Origin: Hymenopellis radicata
Lineage: Eukaryota > Basidiomycota > Agaricomycetes > Agaricales > Physalacriaceae
DNA length: 64,000 nt
NCBI GenBank assembly: GCA_015501595.1
Contig: JADNRX010000101.1
Span: forward strand, 62,001 to 126,000
Direction: 5' to 3'
Of the stretch, positions 1 to 10,104 are shown one piece after another; the first letter of the stretch is position 1, and each line of letters opens with the position of its first letter. Below the pieces are notes generated by a model. That model ran no database searches. It saw nothing but the letters and a program-made list of their open reading frames with translations, and was not told the origin of the DNA. Made by a program: the position numbers and the translations under genes.

Positions 1-1517
1 ACACTCACTTTTCGCACTCGTAGATGCACACGTCATCTGGGGCCGGCGCTAAAGAACGCAGCTCCGAAAGTCTATGTAGCGAACGAACAGCTGAGTATCC
101 GTCTGAATAAGTAAGTAAGTTGGGTCTCACAATCGTTCGCGGAATCCAGGGAGCTTCGTGTTTCCACCGAATACTCCGATGTTGGCCCAGAACATGCCTT
201 GCAAGTCTTCTGGAAGGAGGGAAATGGACGTGGCTACAGCGCCCGGTAATCCCGCCTGGTTCAGTCCTAAATTCGGAGTAGGTGAATGTCGATGAAGAGG
301 ACAGTTGAAATGATGCGTACCGATGATATCTGGAGAGAACATGATTTCGGGAACGCTGAAGCGCTCGTTGTTCATTACGAGTACCTGGTCAGAGTCTGCA
401 CGAATATCGTCGGGTTGGTGTATCCGTCCAGAGCGATTCTTGGACATATCTGGAAGGATGTATTCTCGCACGATATCGTTGGCGATAGAGTTACCACTCG
501 GGTAGGGCGCTAAATGAACATGAATGAGTTCAATGTGTGCATCATCAACGATAATACACTCGCCGGCATGCTTCCAAATCTCTCCGAAAGTTATTTGAGA
601 CAAAACAACACGACTCCTTGACATCGTTCATGATGTACGTCTCATCCATCATGTTCCACTGCCTGAACGACACGAGTTCCTTCAGGTGGTTGGTAAGCAG
701 CTTTCCACCGATATCCAATCTGTCGTATGCTGCGCCATCAAAAAGCCAATGAGTCTGAGGAGAAACTGTACATGCCGTTTCACAGCGTTCCACACGATGT
801 TACCGCATATGAGGGGACGACGTGCGTGAAGCTGAATCCAGAGTCGATTAGAAGCAAGCATTCCGGCGGAGGCAAGCGCGCGTGGGGGACTAGAGACGCA
901 GCTAAAACAAGTTGAGATTTCATAATGGAAAATCAATAGAAACGTGTTTCGTACGAGTGCATCGATAGTAGGACTTGAATTCGTATTCCTCGAATACGAA
1001 CTGGTCGTAGACCTCTTGAATATTGGGCAAGTTGAAGTACGGCTCTGTGATGAGCAACGGACGATTCGGTGGTGTCGACCTGCGTGCGTATAAATGCGAG
1101 GACGACGCGTCAGACGATGCTCGTACACACATTCAAGACTTTGTCAGAAAATACGCCATCCCAGATCGCCTTCTGCGCGTCCCAGTCGACGAGGTATCCC
1201 TGCAGTTTGACCATCAAGTATGACTGTCAACGCAAAAGCAAGAAAGTCAAAGCACCTTCTCAAAAGGCAGGCGGTAACTGAGCGAAGCAAAATCTCTACA
1301 TCTCTCCGTCGTGAACTCGTGTCCGAAATAAATCGTCTTGTCGCCCTTTGACCTGATAATCGCGTTGGGAACGATTCTGCCTGACTATCAGCTTCAGGAG
1401 GTCACGAAAAAGAAATTCAAACCTCATCGGCAATGGCTCCCCATGGGCAGATACTGCGCGACACTTGACTGTGGATGCCCCATTATCCAGAACAACAGTG
1501 GGGATGCGCAAGTTCAT
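1..1517 (-). pseudogene. ARP6: Second copy of ARP6 (actin-related protein 6), frameshifted and cut by the window edge
   Basis: Reading leftward from the ATG at 1517, this copy gives the Arp6 N-terminus ([11 protein letters not shown], the actin-fold phosphate-1 loop region) and then the same exon series as the complete copy at 10105-12105, including the [13 protein letters not shown] and [13 protein letters not shown] blocks. The last exons run off the left end of the window at base 1. In exon 5, after the SFTHVV motif, the C run has four bases where the other copy has five (near 815), which shifts the frame. The copy is therefore probably non-functional unless that is a sequence error. Arp6 is a subunit of the SWR1 remodeller that deposits H2A.Z. 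Copy relationship and frameshift are seen directly; function is family knowledge. Confidence 0.85.
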
Positions 1518-2289
1518 TCTGGCGCGTCGTGGTTGGAAGGAAAGGTTTCCGGGCCGGCGGCTACGTGTGCCGTTGGACCCTTCCGGGACTTGCCGAGAGT
1601 GTTTCAACACCGACGGTGACATCCTTTTCCATTCGTGTTTAATCCACGTTGCCTCTATCCACCTGCAAGAAATCTCCGTCGTCGGTGACGAGAGCAAAGC
1701 AAACTTTCTGTGAACATGAGGTCGCTGAAATGCAGGATCGTCTGCCTAGGATGTCTTTCCGTACCTGTACTCTTACCTACGCGCTCAAAGAGACTTGGAC
1801 GCCGGTTGACCGTGAACCATCTTCTAGTGGATGCTGTTTGGTTGGCTTGAACACGACGTTGACTCCGAGCCGTGATTGGAAACAACTCGTCCTAAGAGTT
1901 GCATCTCTTCTTCGCACCATCGAAGACCTCCTGGACTCCCGTTATCATGCTGTTTTAGCTTCATGGACGCATGTTCACTGGCGATCATCAGTTGACAGTG
2001 CCAACTGAGTTCGTGGAGGAAAGGGATGGCGTCCATAATAGGGCTGGCGATTCGTAAAACGTACGTCTTTATATGCTGGTGAGGGACAAGAGAGCTTCAC
2101 CACTGACAGAAAAGAAACTTCCCTGTCCGCCCTCCTCCACAGCCTTTGCCGTAGCGATGTACCGCTTTCAATATGGACCAGAGGTCGGACGACTCCTTTC
2201 CCCGCCAGCTTCGCGCTTCTTGTCCTACTAGCACCGACGAATCATGATCTTCATTGGTACGTGGAGCTTGTTCATTGAGACGCTCGCCG

Positions 2290-2980
2290 ACTACGCCTTT
2301 AAAGCAAGACGGAGGCGCGCACGAATGCCAACACCGTTTAGAAGGAGGGTAACAAGCTCAAGCCCCTCCGGCTCATATTTAGGTTCGTCGTGCCCTTCTC
2401 TGGCGGGTGCATCTGGTCAAGCGGATAGCACCCCCTTATGGCGTCGTGTGCTTGTGACTTTTTGGAGAAAGAATGATCGTCTTGGTGTACGCTGTAATGA
2501 ATTGAGATGTTCGCAAGCGCACTTGGAGAGTAAGTCTGAGAAAAAACCATCAAAAATACCATGGAAAGTCGGTACTATCGACGGCTAGCCGCTTGACCAA
2601 CTAGCCACGATGTAGGTCCATGGTCGAAAGGCAAAAGACAAGGAGCGCTCGGACGACTCGTAACCACTGGAGTCAGAGAGCCAACGATGCAGGTACTTGA
2701 AGTTACAAAAACGGTGCACTTCACTAACTGATGGTTTGTAAAAACGACGCACAGCACTAACTGATGGTTTGTCCGCTCGACAGACAACCCCGCACTAGCA
2801 CACTCGAAAGACCACCGAATGGAAGGAACGACGCATGGCACGGACCAAAAAAGGCCAATGGAAGACAGATTATATCAAGTCTAGTACCCGGTGAGCTACG
2901 TAGGCTTCTCCTTCGTCAGTGCATTTGAAACTGAGTCGTGACTTGAGAGCGGATGCGGAGCAATAAAACGTTCGTTTCAT
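2290..2980 (+). repeat. Short interspersed repeat, family A copy 1, with tRNA-head-like motifs
   Basis: This stretch shares several recognisable blocks with 3080-3650 in the same orientation and with 9050-9670 in reverse. They include the block around 2400-2440 (TGGTCAAGCGGATAGC), the block near 2600 whose reverse strand reads TTGGTCAAGCGGCTAG, and the block ending in GGTGAGCTACGTAGGCTTC. These match the Pol III internal promoter Box A consensus TRGYNNARNNG. I see no well-placed Box B, so a transcribed SINE is not established. No protein is supported here. Confidence 0.55.
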
Positions 2981-3079
2981 GCCTCTGATGCGTTCGCGGT
3001 AGCAAGAGGAACGGAACCGACTTTTATCTTCACAGTACATACGGTTGACCTCGGAGTCAAGGGATCCTTCTAGAGTATA

Positions 3080-3650
3080 TCAACTTGGTTTACCGGCTCA
3101 TACTTTGGTTCCTCGTACCCTTCTCTGGCGGGTGCATCTGGTCGAGCGGATAGCCCCCCTTACAATGGCGATTGTCGACTTTTTGGAGAAAGAAAGTCTA
3201 TGGCCGATCGTCTTGGTGGAAGAGAGATGCTTTAATGAATTGCCAAGATGTCCGCAAGCGCACTTGGAGAGTAATTCTGAGAAAAAACGATCTGAAAGCA
3301 CGCATTGACGGCTAGCAGCTTGACCAAGTAGCCACGATGCAGGTTCATGAAAAGACAAGTATTTGATTTGAGCGCTCGGACGACTCGAGCCCTAACGATG
3401 CAACTACTTAGTACAAGTTACCAAAAAGATGCGGATTTATTGCATTTGCAATGACGGTTTGTCCGTTCCGCCAGACAACCCCGCACTAGTACTAATATGC
3501 TCGAAGGACTACTGAATGGATGGAGCGCCGCATGGCACGGACCAAAAAGAGGCCAGTCGAAAGCCGGCGACACGTTTTATTATCAAGTCTAGTAACCGCT
3601 GAGCTACGTAGGCTTCTCCTGAGTCGTCATTGCACCTGAAACTTTGTGAT
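3080..3650 (+). repeat. Short interspersed repeat, family A copy 2
   Basis: A direct copy of family A, same orientation as copy 1. It contains TGGTCGAGCGGATAGC near 3140 and the conserved end GAGCTACGTAGGCTTCTCC near 3600. Copies 1 and 2 sit in tandem about 700 bases apart, each followed by a family B unit. Short reading frames here are not protein genes: they recur as frame-broken shadows in every copy. Confidence 0.55.
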
Positions 3651-3654
3651 TTGA

Positions 3655-4170
3655 GGGCGGATGCGCAGAAAATTAAATAAAATACCTGTTTATGCCATTG
3701 ATTGCGGTATAGACCGTTTGACGACCTGTCTGCGGTAGCAAGAGGAACGGAGCCGACTTGTACCCTTCACAGCACGTTCGCCGGGGCCTAGGAGCATGGA
3801 TACTCCCAGTAGCAGCTCGCCTCCAGTGGTCGGCTGCAAATAATAAAACACCCATGGCACCTTCAAGTGATCATTCCTCGAGGGACAAGTAAGGAAGAGA
3901 AACGTGCGCCAGACGAGTGCAGAGCAACTTAAACAAAGGCTCTCTCCTGCGCCGACTGGTTTGAAGCAAGTCGGTTCTTCCGAAATCTAGGTCGCACAGA
4001 CGTCAAGTCCTGAAGAAAAATTTCACCTACTCATTCGACATCATCATCAACGGCTAACCGCTCTACCAATGAGCCGCCACGTCGTCTGTCCGTCAGTTCA
4101 ACTGTGTAGACCTGGTGCGCTCCGAGTCCGAGTCCCGACTAAAGAAAAAAAATCTGGATTGCGTGTAGAT
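3655..4170 (+). repeat. Short interspersed repeat, family B copy
   Basis: This unit matches 8565-9050 in the same orientation and a partial copy at about 2955-3035. Shared blocks are CGGTATAGACCGTT, the GTCTGCGGTAGCAAGAGGAAC block, AGACGTCAAGTCCTGAAG, and CAACGGCTAACCGCT near 4045-4065. The reverse strand of the last block reads GGCTCATTGGTAGAGCGG, a close match to a tRNA D-arm head (Box A). The rest of a tRNA (anticodon arm, T-arm) is not present. Inference: tRNA-derived repeat, possibly a SINE. Confidence 0.5.
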
Positions 4171-4199
4171 CTTAGCCCGAGAGATGTAGACCAAAAAGA

Positions 4200-5290
4200 T
4201 GTGCATCAAGGGAGCCAGGAGCCTAGTACCCGGTGAGCTGCGTAGGCTTGGGATCAAAGCCTGTTGAATGCCAGTGAGTCACCTCGGGACAGTGCCGGCG
4301 TTTTGTGGGACCTTGGCTTTGCGACGACGCTCCTCTGGATAAGTATGCCTTTCCGAACACGGTATTTACTTAATTATTCTCGCGGTCTTGGTACGTTTGT
4401 AGGTTGCTCGTTCTCGGCAGCGCGTTCAATGCTAGACGATCGTCACAGATTCGATAGAGGTACCGGGATCCGTTATGGTGCCTCTGAGGCGGGAACATAA
4501 AGTAGTCGATTGACAGAGGAAAGTGCGAACGGCGATGTTCCGTCCATGTTTTTGGGAGAGCCATGGCTCGAGGGAGTGACACCTGGAACCGATATGCGTG
4601 TGCGGATCTTGTATGGAATGTCGCGTTCATCTGGCGTTAGAAGGAACGGTCGCGAAGGAATGGATGCATTTATCGCCGTGGAAGTATCGTTGCGTTTAGG
4701 GGGGGCGAGCGTGGTTACATGGATACCTTATCGCGTCGAAGGGTGTCTGGAGGCAATGGGCCTGTGAACTAGAATCGGGCAAGCGAGGGTTCTACGTCGT
4801 CACCTGTCAAGGCTTGACCAGTTTGAATGGAAGGTATGTCTGTCGTCTTGCACGTTGGAGGTAAAACAGCAGACGTCTCGACTACGTCAAAGCTTGTAAT
4901 ATCGACGTGCGGCGACAACGCGGATTTAATTTTGGCAAGTCTAAAGGGACCGAAGATGACAGTAGATATTGACATGTGTTTATTTTAGAAGTTTCACACG
5001 TGGGCGTTGCATCTTGTCTCTTACCGTCACGACGGGGCGGCTGTGGCTAACAGTCTTTTCCATCCCGCCCGACTGTTGGCGAAAAATCTCAGGGCGTAAA
5101 CCGCGGGGAACGCTCCCTCCAGGATCCGCCGCTAGGTCATCAACTTGGAACCATAACGATACGACGACCATTTTGACGGGAACAAAAACGCCTTCTGCTG
5201 CACGAATCGTTCCATCCATCCATCCATTCCTTCCGTAGGCCACCCACCACCATACATACATCCATCCGAGACCCCGCCTAGTTGCGCACA
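4200..5290. other. Gene-free stretch upstream of the 5295 pseudogene
   Basis: It begins with a last fragment of the family A end (about 4205-4245) and then has no recognisable coding, RNA or repeat feature. A short CCAT microsatellite lies at about 5212-5231, with a second loose cluster near 5258-5270, in the position expected for the promoter of the pseudogene. Confidence 0.4.
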
Positions 5291-5294
5291 TTGA

Positions 5295-8200
5295 ATGTCC
5301 GCCCGGCGCCCCGCTGCGAAACCTCGCCCCAGCTCGGCGATCTACGTCGGTCCTGCACCGTCGTCGTCGTTCACATCCACGTCCTCGCTCGCTACCATCA
5401 CCTCGCCCACATCCTACGCCTCTTCCTCGTCGCCCACCAAGCAAAGTTCTCCCCGTTCCGCCGGGCTTTCCCCTCGTTCATCGCAGCATTCCGGATCGCC
5501 ATCTTCACGACCGACATCGCTCACACTTTCACCAAAAGCCACGAGACTGCGGCCTAATCATCGTCATTCAAGTTCATTTGCGTCATCGACATCGTCTTCT
5601 TATTATAACGTTCCGGATTTACCGGAGCCGCCGTCGCCTGTCTCATCTGGGCTGCCGAGTCCTCCAGCGACGGCGAGTAGCGCGAGTGGGAGTGGGAGGG
5701 GAATGTTGACTGAAGAAAATCTGAGTCGCTTGGAGGAACCTCCGAGGACGTTCAGTCCAAAGGTGCAGGAAGAGGAGGAGTGGGGTGATGGAGACGGGGA
5801 GGGTGATGAAGGGGATGATACATTGAGGAGGGGGTTGAGGACTGGGGACGGCGATCTGTTGAAGAGGGCGAAGAGTCTTGCAGAGAGGAATCGGATGGTG
5901 AGTGGCTTTTTTGCGTTGCGATTAATGTGCTGATGATGTTATAGGCTCTCGATAAGCTCTCGTCCTACTCACGCCTCTCACCAAAGCCCCCTTCACTGCA
6001 TACAAAGTCATCTTCCTCTGCCTCAACTTCATCACGCCCACCGAGACGAGTACCGCCAGAGTCTGGGTCGGAGACAGAGCGGGAGAGCGTCAATCTCAGT
6101 GTTCGAGGCAGCGAGGGTCGACCTGGGACGTCGAGGGGAAGCGATGGACGACCTGGGACATCTAGAGGAAGTGATGGACGGCCCGTGACTCCCGTTGGTA
6201 CACGAAAGCGACTCATATCTGCTCCGGCGAGTCCGGGGAAGCTGGGTACCATAGGAAGAAGTCCACTCTCAAGTCCGAGGAAGAGAGCAAGCTTGGCTTT
6301 TGCAGATGAAGTGGGCATAGGTGCAAGAGGAGGAAGAGACAGTGTTAATGCTGCGCTGGCGGCTGTTGCCAACTCGCGAGGGGTGGGCAAGGGTCGTGCT
6401 GCGCTGCCGAGGGAGTGGAGTTGCAGGGGGGAAGGAGTGGGAGGAGTAGTGTGCTTGATGACAACGATGATGATGACCAGCCGCCGCGGAGTGCGGCGAC
6501 AACGAGCGGGGGGTTTGCATATGGGACGATGAGGAGGCATCAGACCCGATGGGCTAGCGAGGATCTCGAACGTGATCTGGATCCTCCTTCCTTGGGTCGG
6601 GAACAGGCGAAAAGAGGGGGGAGTGCAGAGAGTGCTTTGACTGCTACTGCGACTGGAGGCAGGAGTGTGGTGGGGCAAGGGCTAAAGGCGGCAGGGTTGG
6701 AGTTACGGACAAGAGCTGGGACGGTCATCGGTCCTAGAGCAGCATCGAGTATGGACAATCGGGAGGAAGAGTCGGCGGGCAGAGGGTTGAGGAGCGCGAG
6801 GAGTGCGTATCCTCTGGTCGGTGGGGAGCGGGATGGTGCTCAGAGTTCGATGAGTCGCCATTCTCCTGCCGATGGGTTAATGCGGGAAAGTTTGGCTACA
6901 TTTCAGAGACAGGTTGGAGGCGGCGATTTGTGGAAGAATGCGAGGGAGGTCGTCAGTGCTGCGGAGCGTGTACAGGCTGCCATTCAAAGCGGGCAATTCC
7001 CGTGCATTAGAGGAGCAGATTAATGCAGAGGTCGAGGGGTGAGTTGTCTGTCGTCTCATCTATCCATCCTAACAGTTCTGCCAGGTCCGCGGGTATGAAC
7101 GTGCTAGATATTTGGCGCCGCGTTGGAGGCGACTATCGCGAGGGTATGCGAGCTAGCGACGAGCTTGTCCGTGCTGTAACATCATTTCTGCTCGGAGTCG
7201 GCAAGGCTGTCAAGGATAACTCCGGCGGTGCGTTGTTGCGTCTTGTTCGTTCCAATTCTGACTATCGTAACAGACTCGTGGCATGGTCGTAGTGTTAGCT
7301 GGGACGAGAGCGGCCGTCTTAGTCGTCGCCAGTTCCAGGTCCCGAGACACACCATCACGACTCTCGAGGGACACGCCATCAAGGCTTGACAGATATGGGG
7401 AGCGATACGAGTCACTCGCTCCATCACGCTTTGAGACGCCGTCCAGAGAACCTCCACGCTACGACTCGCAGAGGTATGAGACACCTGCGAGGCGGGATGT
7501 GCCTACACGCTATGATTCGCCAGCAAGATTTGATACACTTTCAAGACGCGACGCCGAGCGCTTCGACACACCAGATCGGGAACGACTACCACAGCGTAGT
7601 CAGACGAGTATGGGCAGCATACGACGAGTTCCCGTGGACGACATTGTGAGCCCGTCGCCGGCTGCACGTCCACGCATGTCGCTTGATGCTCCCCGGGATG
7701 AACCAGAGCCTCGAGCACGGGAACGCCATCAGACACTACCGCCACTCTCGATATCCAAGGCGACGCTACCAAGCCTTTGCCTACGCTCCCATCTGAAGGT
7801 GGGACTGTTGGACGACGGCGCAGGACCTTGACGAGCATCTTCAATCCGACCGCTCCCGGTCCGACGACGGCGTTGAGTGTCACTACGGACGCTCTCACTA
7901 GGACGCCGTCCAGTTCTTCCAAAGGAGATGTGAGTGTTCCATCCTATCCCATGCACACCTCTAACACATGTTTATAGGACAAGGAGAAAAGCACGGACAA
8001 GAGACGCGGTGAGAAGGACAAGGTGACGTTTTCCAAGCCGGAGGAAGGCCGTGCGGTTAGTGACCTCAAACGCGCGCGCACAAGTCCGAGCATATCCAAG
8101 GCGATGTTGCCTCCCGTGTCAGCGGCACCAGGGACGATATCGAGGCAGTCGTCGACGATGTTGAGTCCTGGGACGGGGAGCGAGACGGAGAGGCCGCGAC

Positions 8201-8396
8201 CGAGGAGTGGGAGTGTGCGAGTCCTGGATGGGGACATGCGGCTGATAGGGCTGCGTCCGTCAGGGCGGACCTGGGGAGGAATGGGAGCGGCGGGGAGAGG
8301 GAGAGTACGAGGACGGTGGGGAAGAGTGCGGGCGGTGGCGCTAAGAGGGAGCGCAGGGGTACTCTTGTTGATTTGTGGCCGCCCAAGGGCAAGTGA
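5295..8396 (+). pseudogene. Decayed Ser/Arg-rich low-complexity protein gene (unrecognised family)
   Basis: The visible coding begins at ATG 5295 with a Ser/Pro-rich region, passes an acidic EEEEWGDGDGEGDEGDD stretch, and crosses an intron at about 5897-5945. The frame then changes repeatedly: near 6400 (in a G run), near 6985 (one extra base in GGG), near 7260 and again near 7790 and 8250. Frames can be followed by continuity of composition: SRGSDGRPGT repeats near 6110-6180, a coiled-coil-like stretch ending EEQINAEVEG near 7030, NVLDIWRRVGGDYREGM after a second intron, an RDTPSRL repeat near 7340-7385, and a final VDLWPPKGK ending at 8396. The number of breaks makes a pseudogene likely. 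I do not recognise the family. It lies between the inverted ARP6 arms, bordered by repeats. Confidence 0.6.
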
Positions 8397-8564
8397 GGGT
8401 TGTTGGGTTTTTTTCTTTCTTTTTTCTGAATTTCTCTCCGCATGATAATTACTCTCGTTTAGATTCTCGGTTTTTCGTTTGTGTGTGTGTGTTAGTGTAC
8501 TTGTGATTAGTGTTATAGTACGGTACGATGGGTATGAATATATATGCTTTAGGCGATGTGTATG

Positions 8565-9050
8565 GGATGCGCAGAAATAAAAAATATCGCCTTCATACCC
8601 CTCACTGCGGTATAGACCGTTCGACGATCTGTCTGCGGGTAGCAGAGGAACTGACCCTACTTGTACCTTCACAGCACAGTTTACGAGTCAGGGGATCCTT
8701 CTAACGTCCGTGTTTCCATTCCTCCTAGGAGATCAATCCTCGAGGGGCCAGGCGAAATAGACATTATTGTGCAGACCAAAAAGAAAGGAGCTCTCGCCGA
8801 CCAAAAAATCACTACTCGCCATTCTTCTTCAATGAGACTCATAGCCGGTAAGCGAAAGAGGCTTCCGTTGAGAAGTACGCAGGTCGTATCAGTTCTTCCG
8901 AACTCCAGGAAACTCGGCTAGACGTCAAGTCCTGAAGCAAAAAACCGTCTTATTTTGTCATCAACGGCTAACCGCTGTACCAACCAGCCGCCACCTCATC
9001 AGCCATTAGTCCTGTGTAGACCTGGTGCAAGTGGAACCTGCCCTCAAGTC
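8565..9050 (+). repeat. Short interspersed repeat, family B copy 3
   Basis: A direct copy of the 3655-4170 unit: CGGTATAGACCGTTCGACG near 8605, AGACGTCAAGTCCTGAAG near 8920, CAACGGCTAACCGCT near 8960. With the 3655 copy it brackets the Ser/Arg-rich pseudogene in direct orientation, although the neighbouring family A copies are inverted relative to each other. Confidence 0.5.
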
Positions 9051-9670
9051 ACGGAGAAGTTTCGAGTGCAATGAAGATGGAGAAGCCTGCGTAGCTCACC
9101 GGTTATTAGACTTGATAAGCCCTTCTTTTCGGCAATTTTTTCGTCCGTGCTGGCATGCGGCGAAGTTCCGTCCATTCAGTGGTCTTTGGAGCATAGTTGT
9201 GTGGGGTCGTCTGGTCGAGCGGACAAACCATCAGTTGAAGTTGCAGGTCGTCTTTTTGTAACTTCAAGTAAGTACTACTTGCACCGTTCACTCTGGGCAC
9301 GAGTGGACCGAGCGCTCCTTGTCTTTTGCCTTGAACCTACATCGTGGCTAGTTGGTCAAGCGGCTACTAGCCGTCGATGCGATATTGAGAAGTCTGATGG
9401 TTTTTTTCTTGGACTTGCGCTTGCGGACATTACAGCGTCTCTCTTCCACACCAAGACGATCGGCCATAGACTTTCTTTCTCCAAAAAGTTTCCATCTACA
9501 GAAAGGCGTAAGGGGGCTATCCGCTCGACCAGATGCGCCCCCGAGAGAACGGTACGAGGAACCAAAATATGAGCCGGTAGGAAATCTAGAGGGGCTTGAG
9601 CATGTCACCCTCCTTCGGAAAGGTCTTGGAATTCGTGCGCGCCTCCTTCTCGTGACGAGACTCCAGGAGT
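9050..9670 (-). repeat. Short interspersed repeat, family A copy 3 (inverted)
   Basis: Reverse-complement match of 2290-2980, including the block GTGGCTAGTTGGTCAAGCGG (here on the plus strand near 9345) and the GGTCGTCTGGTCGAGCGG block near 9205. It continues directly into the right ARP6 arm. Several tRNA-head-like Box A motifs lie on the plus strand here. Confidence 0.55.
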
Positions 9671-9823
9671 TCTTCGATACCTGAGCATGGTGCGAAGAGG
9701 AGATGCAGCATAAGGTCGTTAGACGAGTCGTTTCCAATCACGGCTCGAACGTCATGTTCAAGCCAAAGTACGAGGCAGCCGACGAAACCACACTAAAATA
9801 TGGGCCACGTGCTCCCCGCGTCT
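9660..9823 (+). pseudogene. Possible 3' end of an unrecognised gene upstream of ARP6
   Basis: On the plus strand a frame runs from about 9684 (WCEEEMQ) through VVSNHGSNVMFKPKYE to a stop at 9823. It has coding-like composition, and the equivalent of WCEEEMQ..VVSNHGS is readable in the left arm near 1860-1920 before the frame fails there. It could be the last exon of a gene that neighboured ARP6 before the duplication, cut off upstream by family A repeats. No family recognised; weak evidence. Confidence 0.25.
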
Positions 9824-10104
9824 AATTCTGTTTGAGCACGTAGGTATAACGGGAGAGAGAGACGTACCGGTAAGGAAGGACATCCTCCTGCATTCCAGCG
9901 GCATTCTATTCACAGACAGTCTGTTCGTCCTGACGACCGAGGTTTCTTGCAGGTGTATAGGGCCAACGTGGATTACTTAAACACGAATGGAAAAGGATGT
10001 TAACGTCGGTGTTGAAATACTCACGGCAAATCCCGGAAGGGTCCAATACGGCACATAGCCGCCGGCCCGAAAACCTACTTTCCCTCTAACCACAACGCGC
10101 CAGA

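Larger units (their letters stand above)
1..2980. repeat. Left arm of a large inverted repeat
   Basis: This arm is homologous, in reverse orientation, to about 9050-11640. Homology runs through all ARP6 exons and introns seen here, through the ARP6 upstream region (about 1520-2010 against 9640-10104) and into short repeat units (about 2290-2980 against 9050-9670). The arms have clearly diverged, with many substitutions and small indels, so the duplication is not recent. The left arm continues beyond the window. The boundary near 2980 is approximate, because the repeat units are themselves present in several copies. Confidence 0.8.

Noticed and set aside
4041..4075. Complete tRNA gene in the family B repeat
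   Set aside because: Only the D-arm-like head is present; no acceptor pairing, anticodon arm or T-arm can be drawn.
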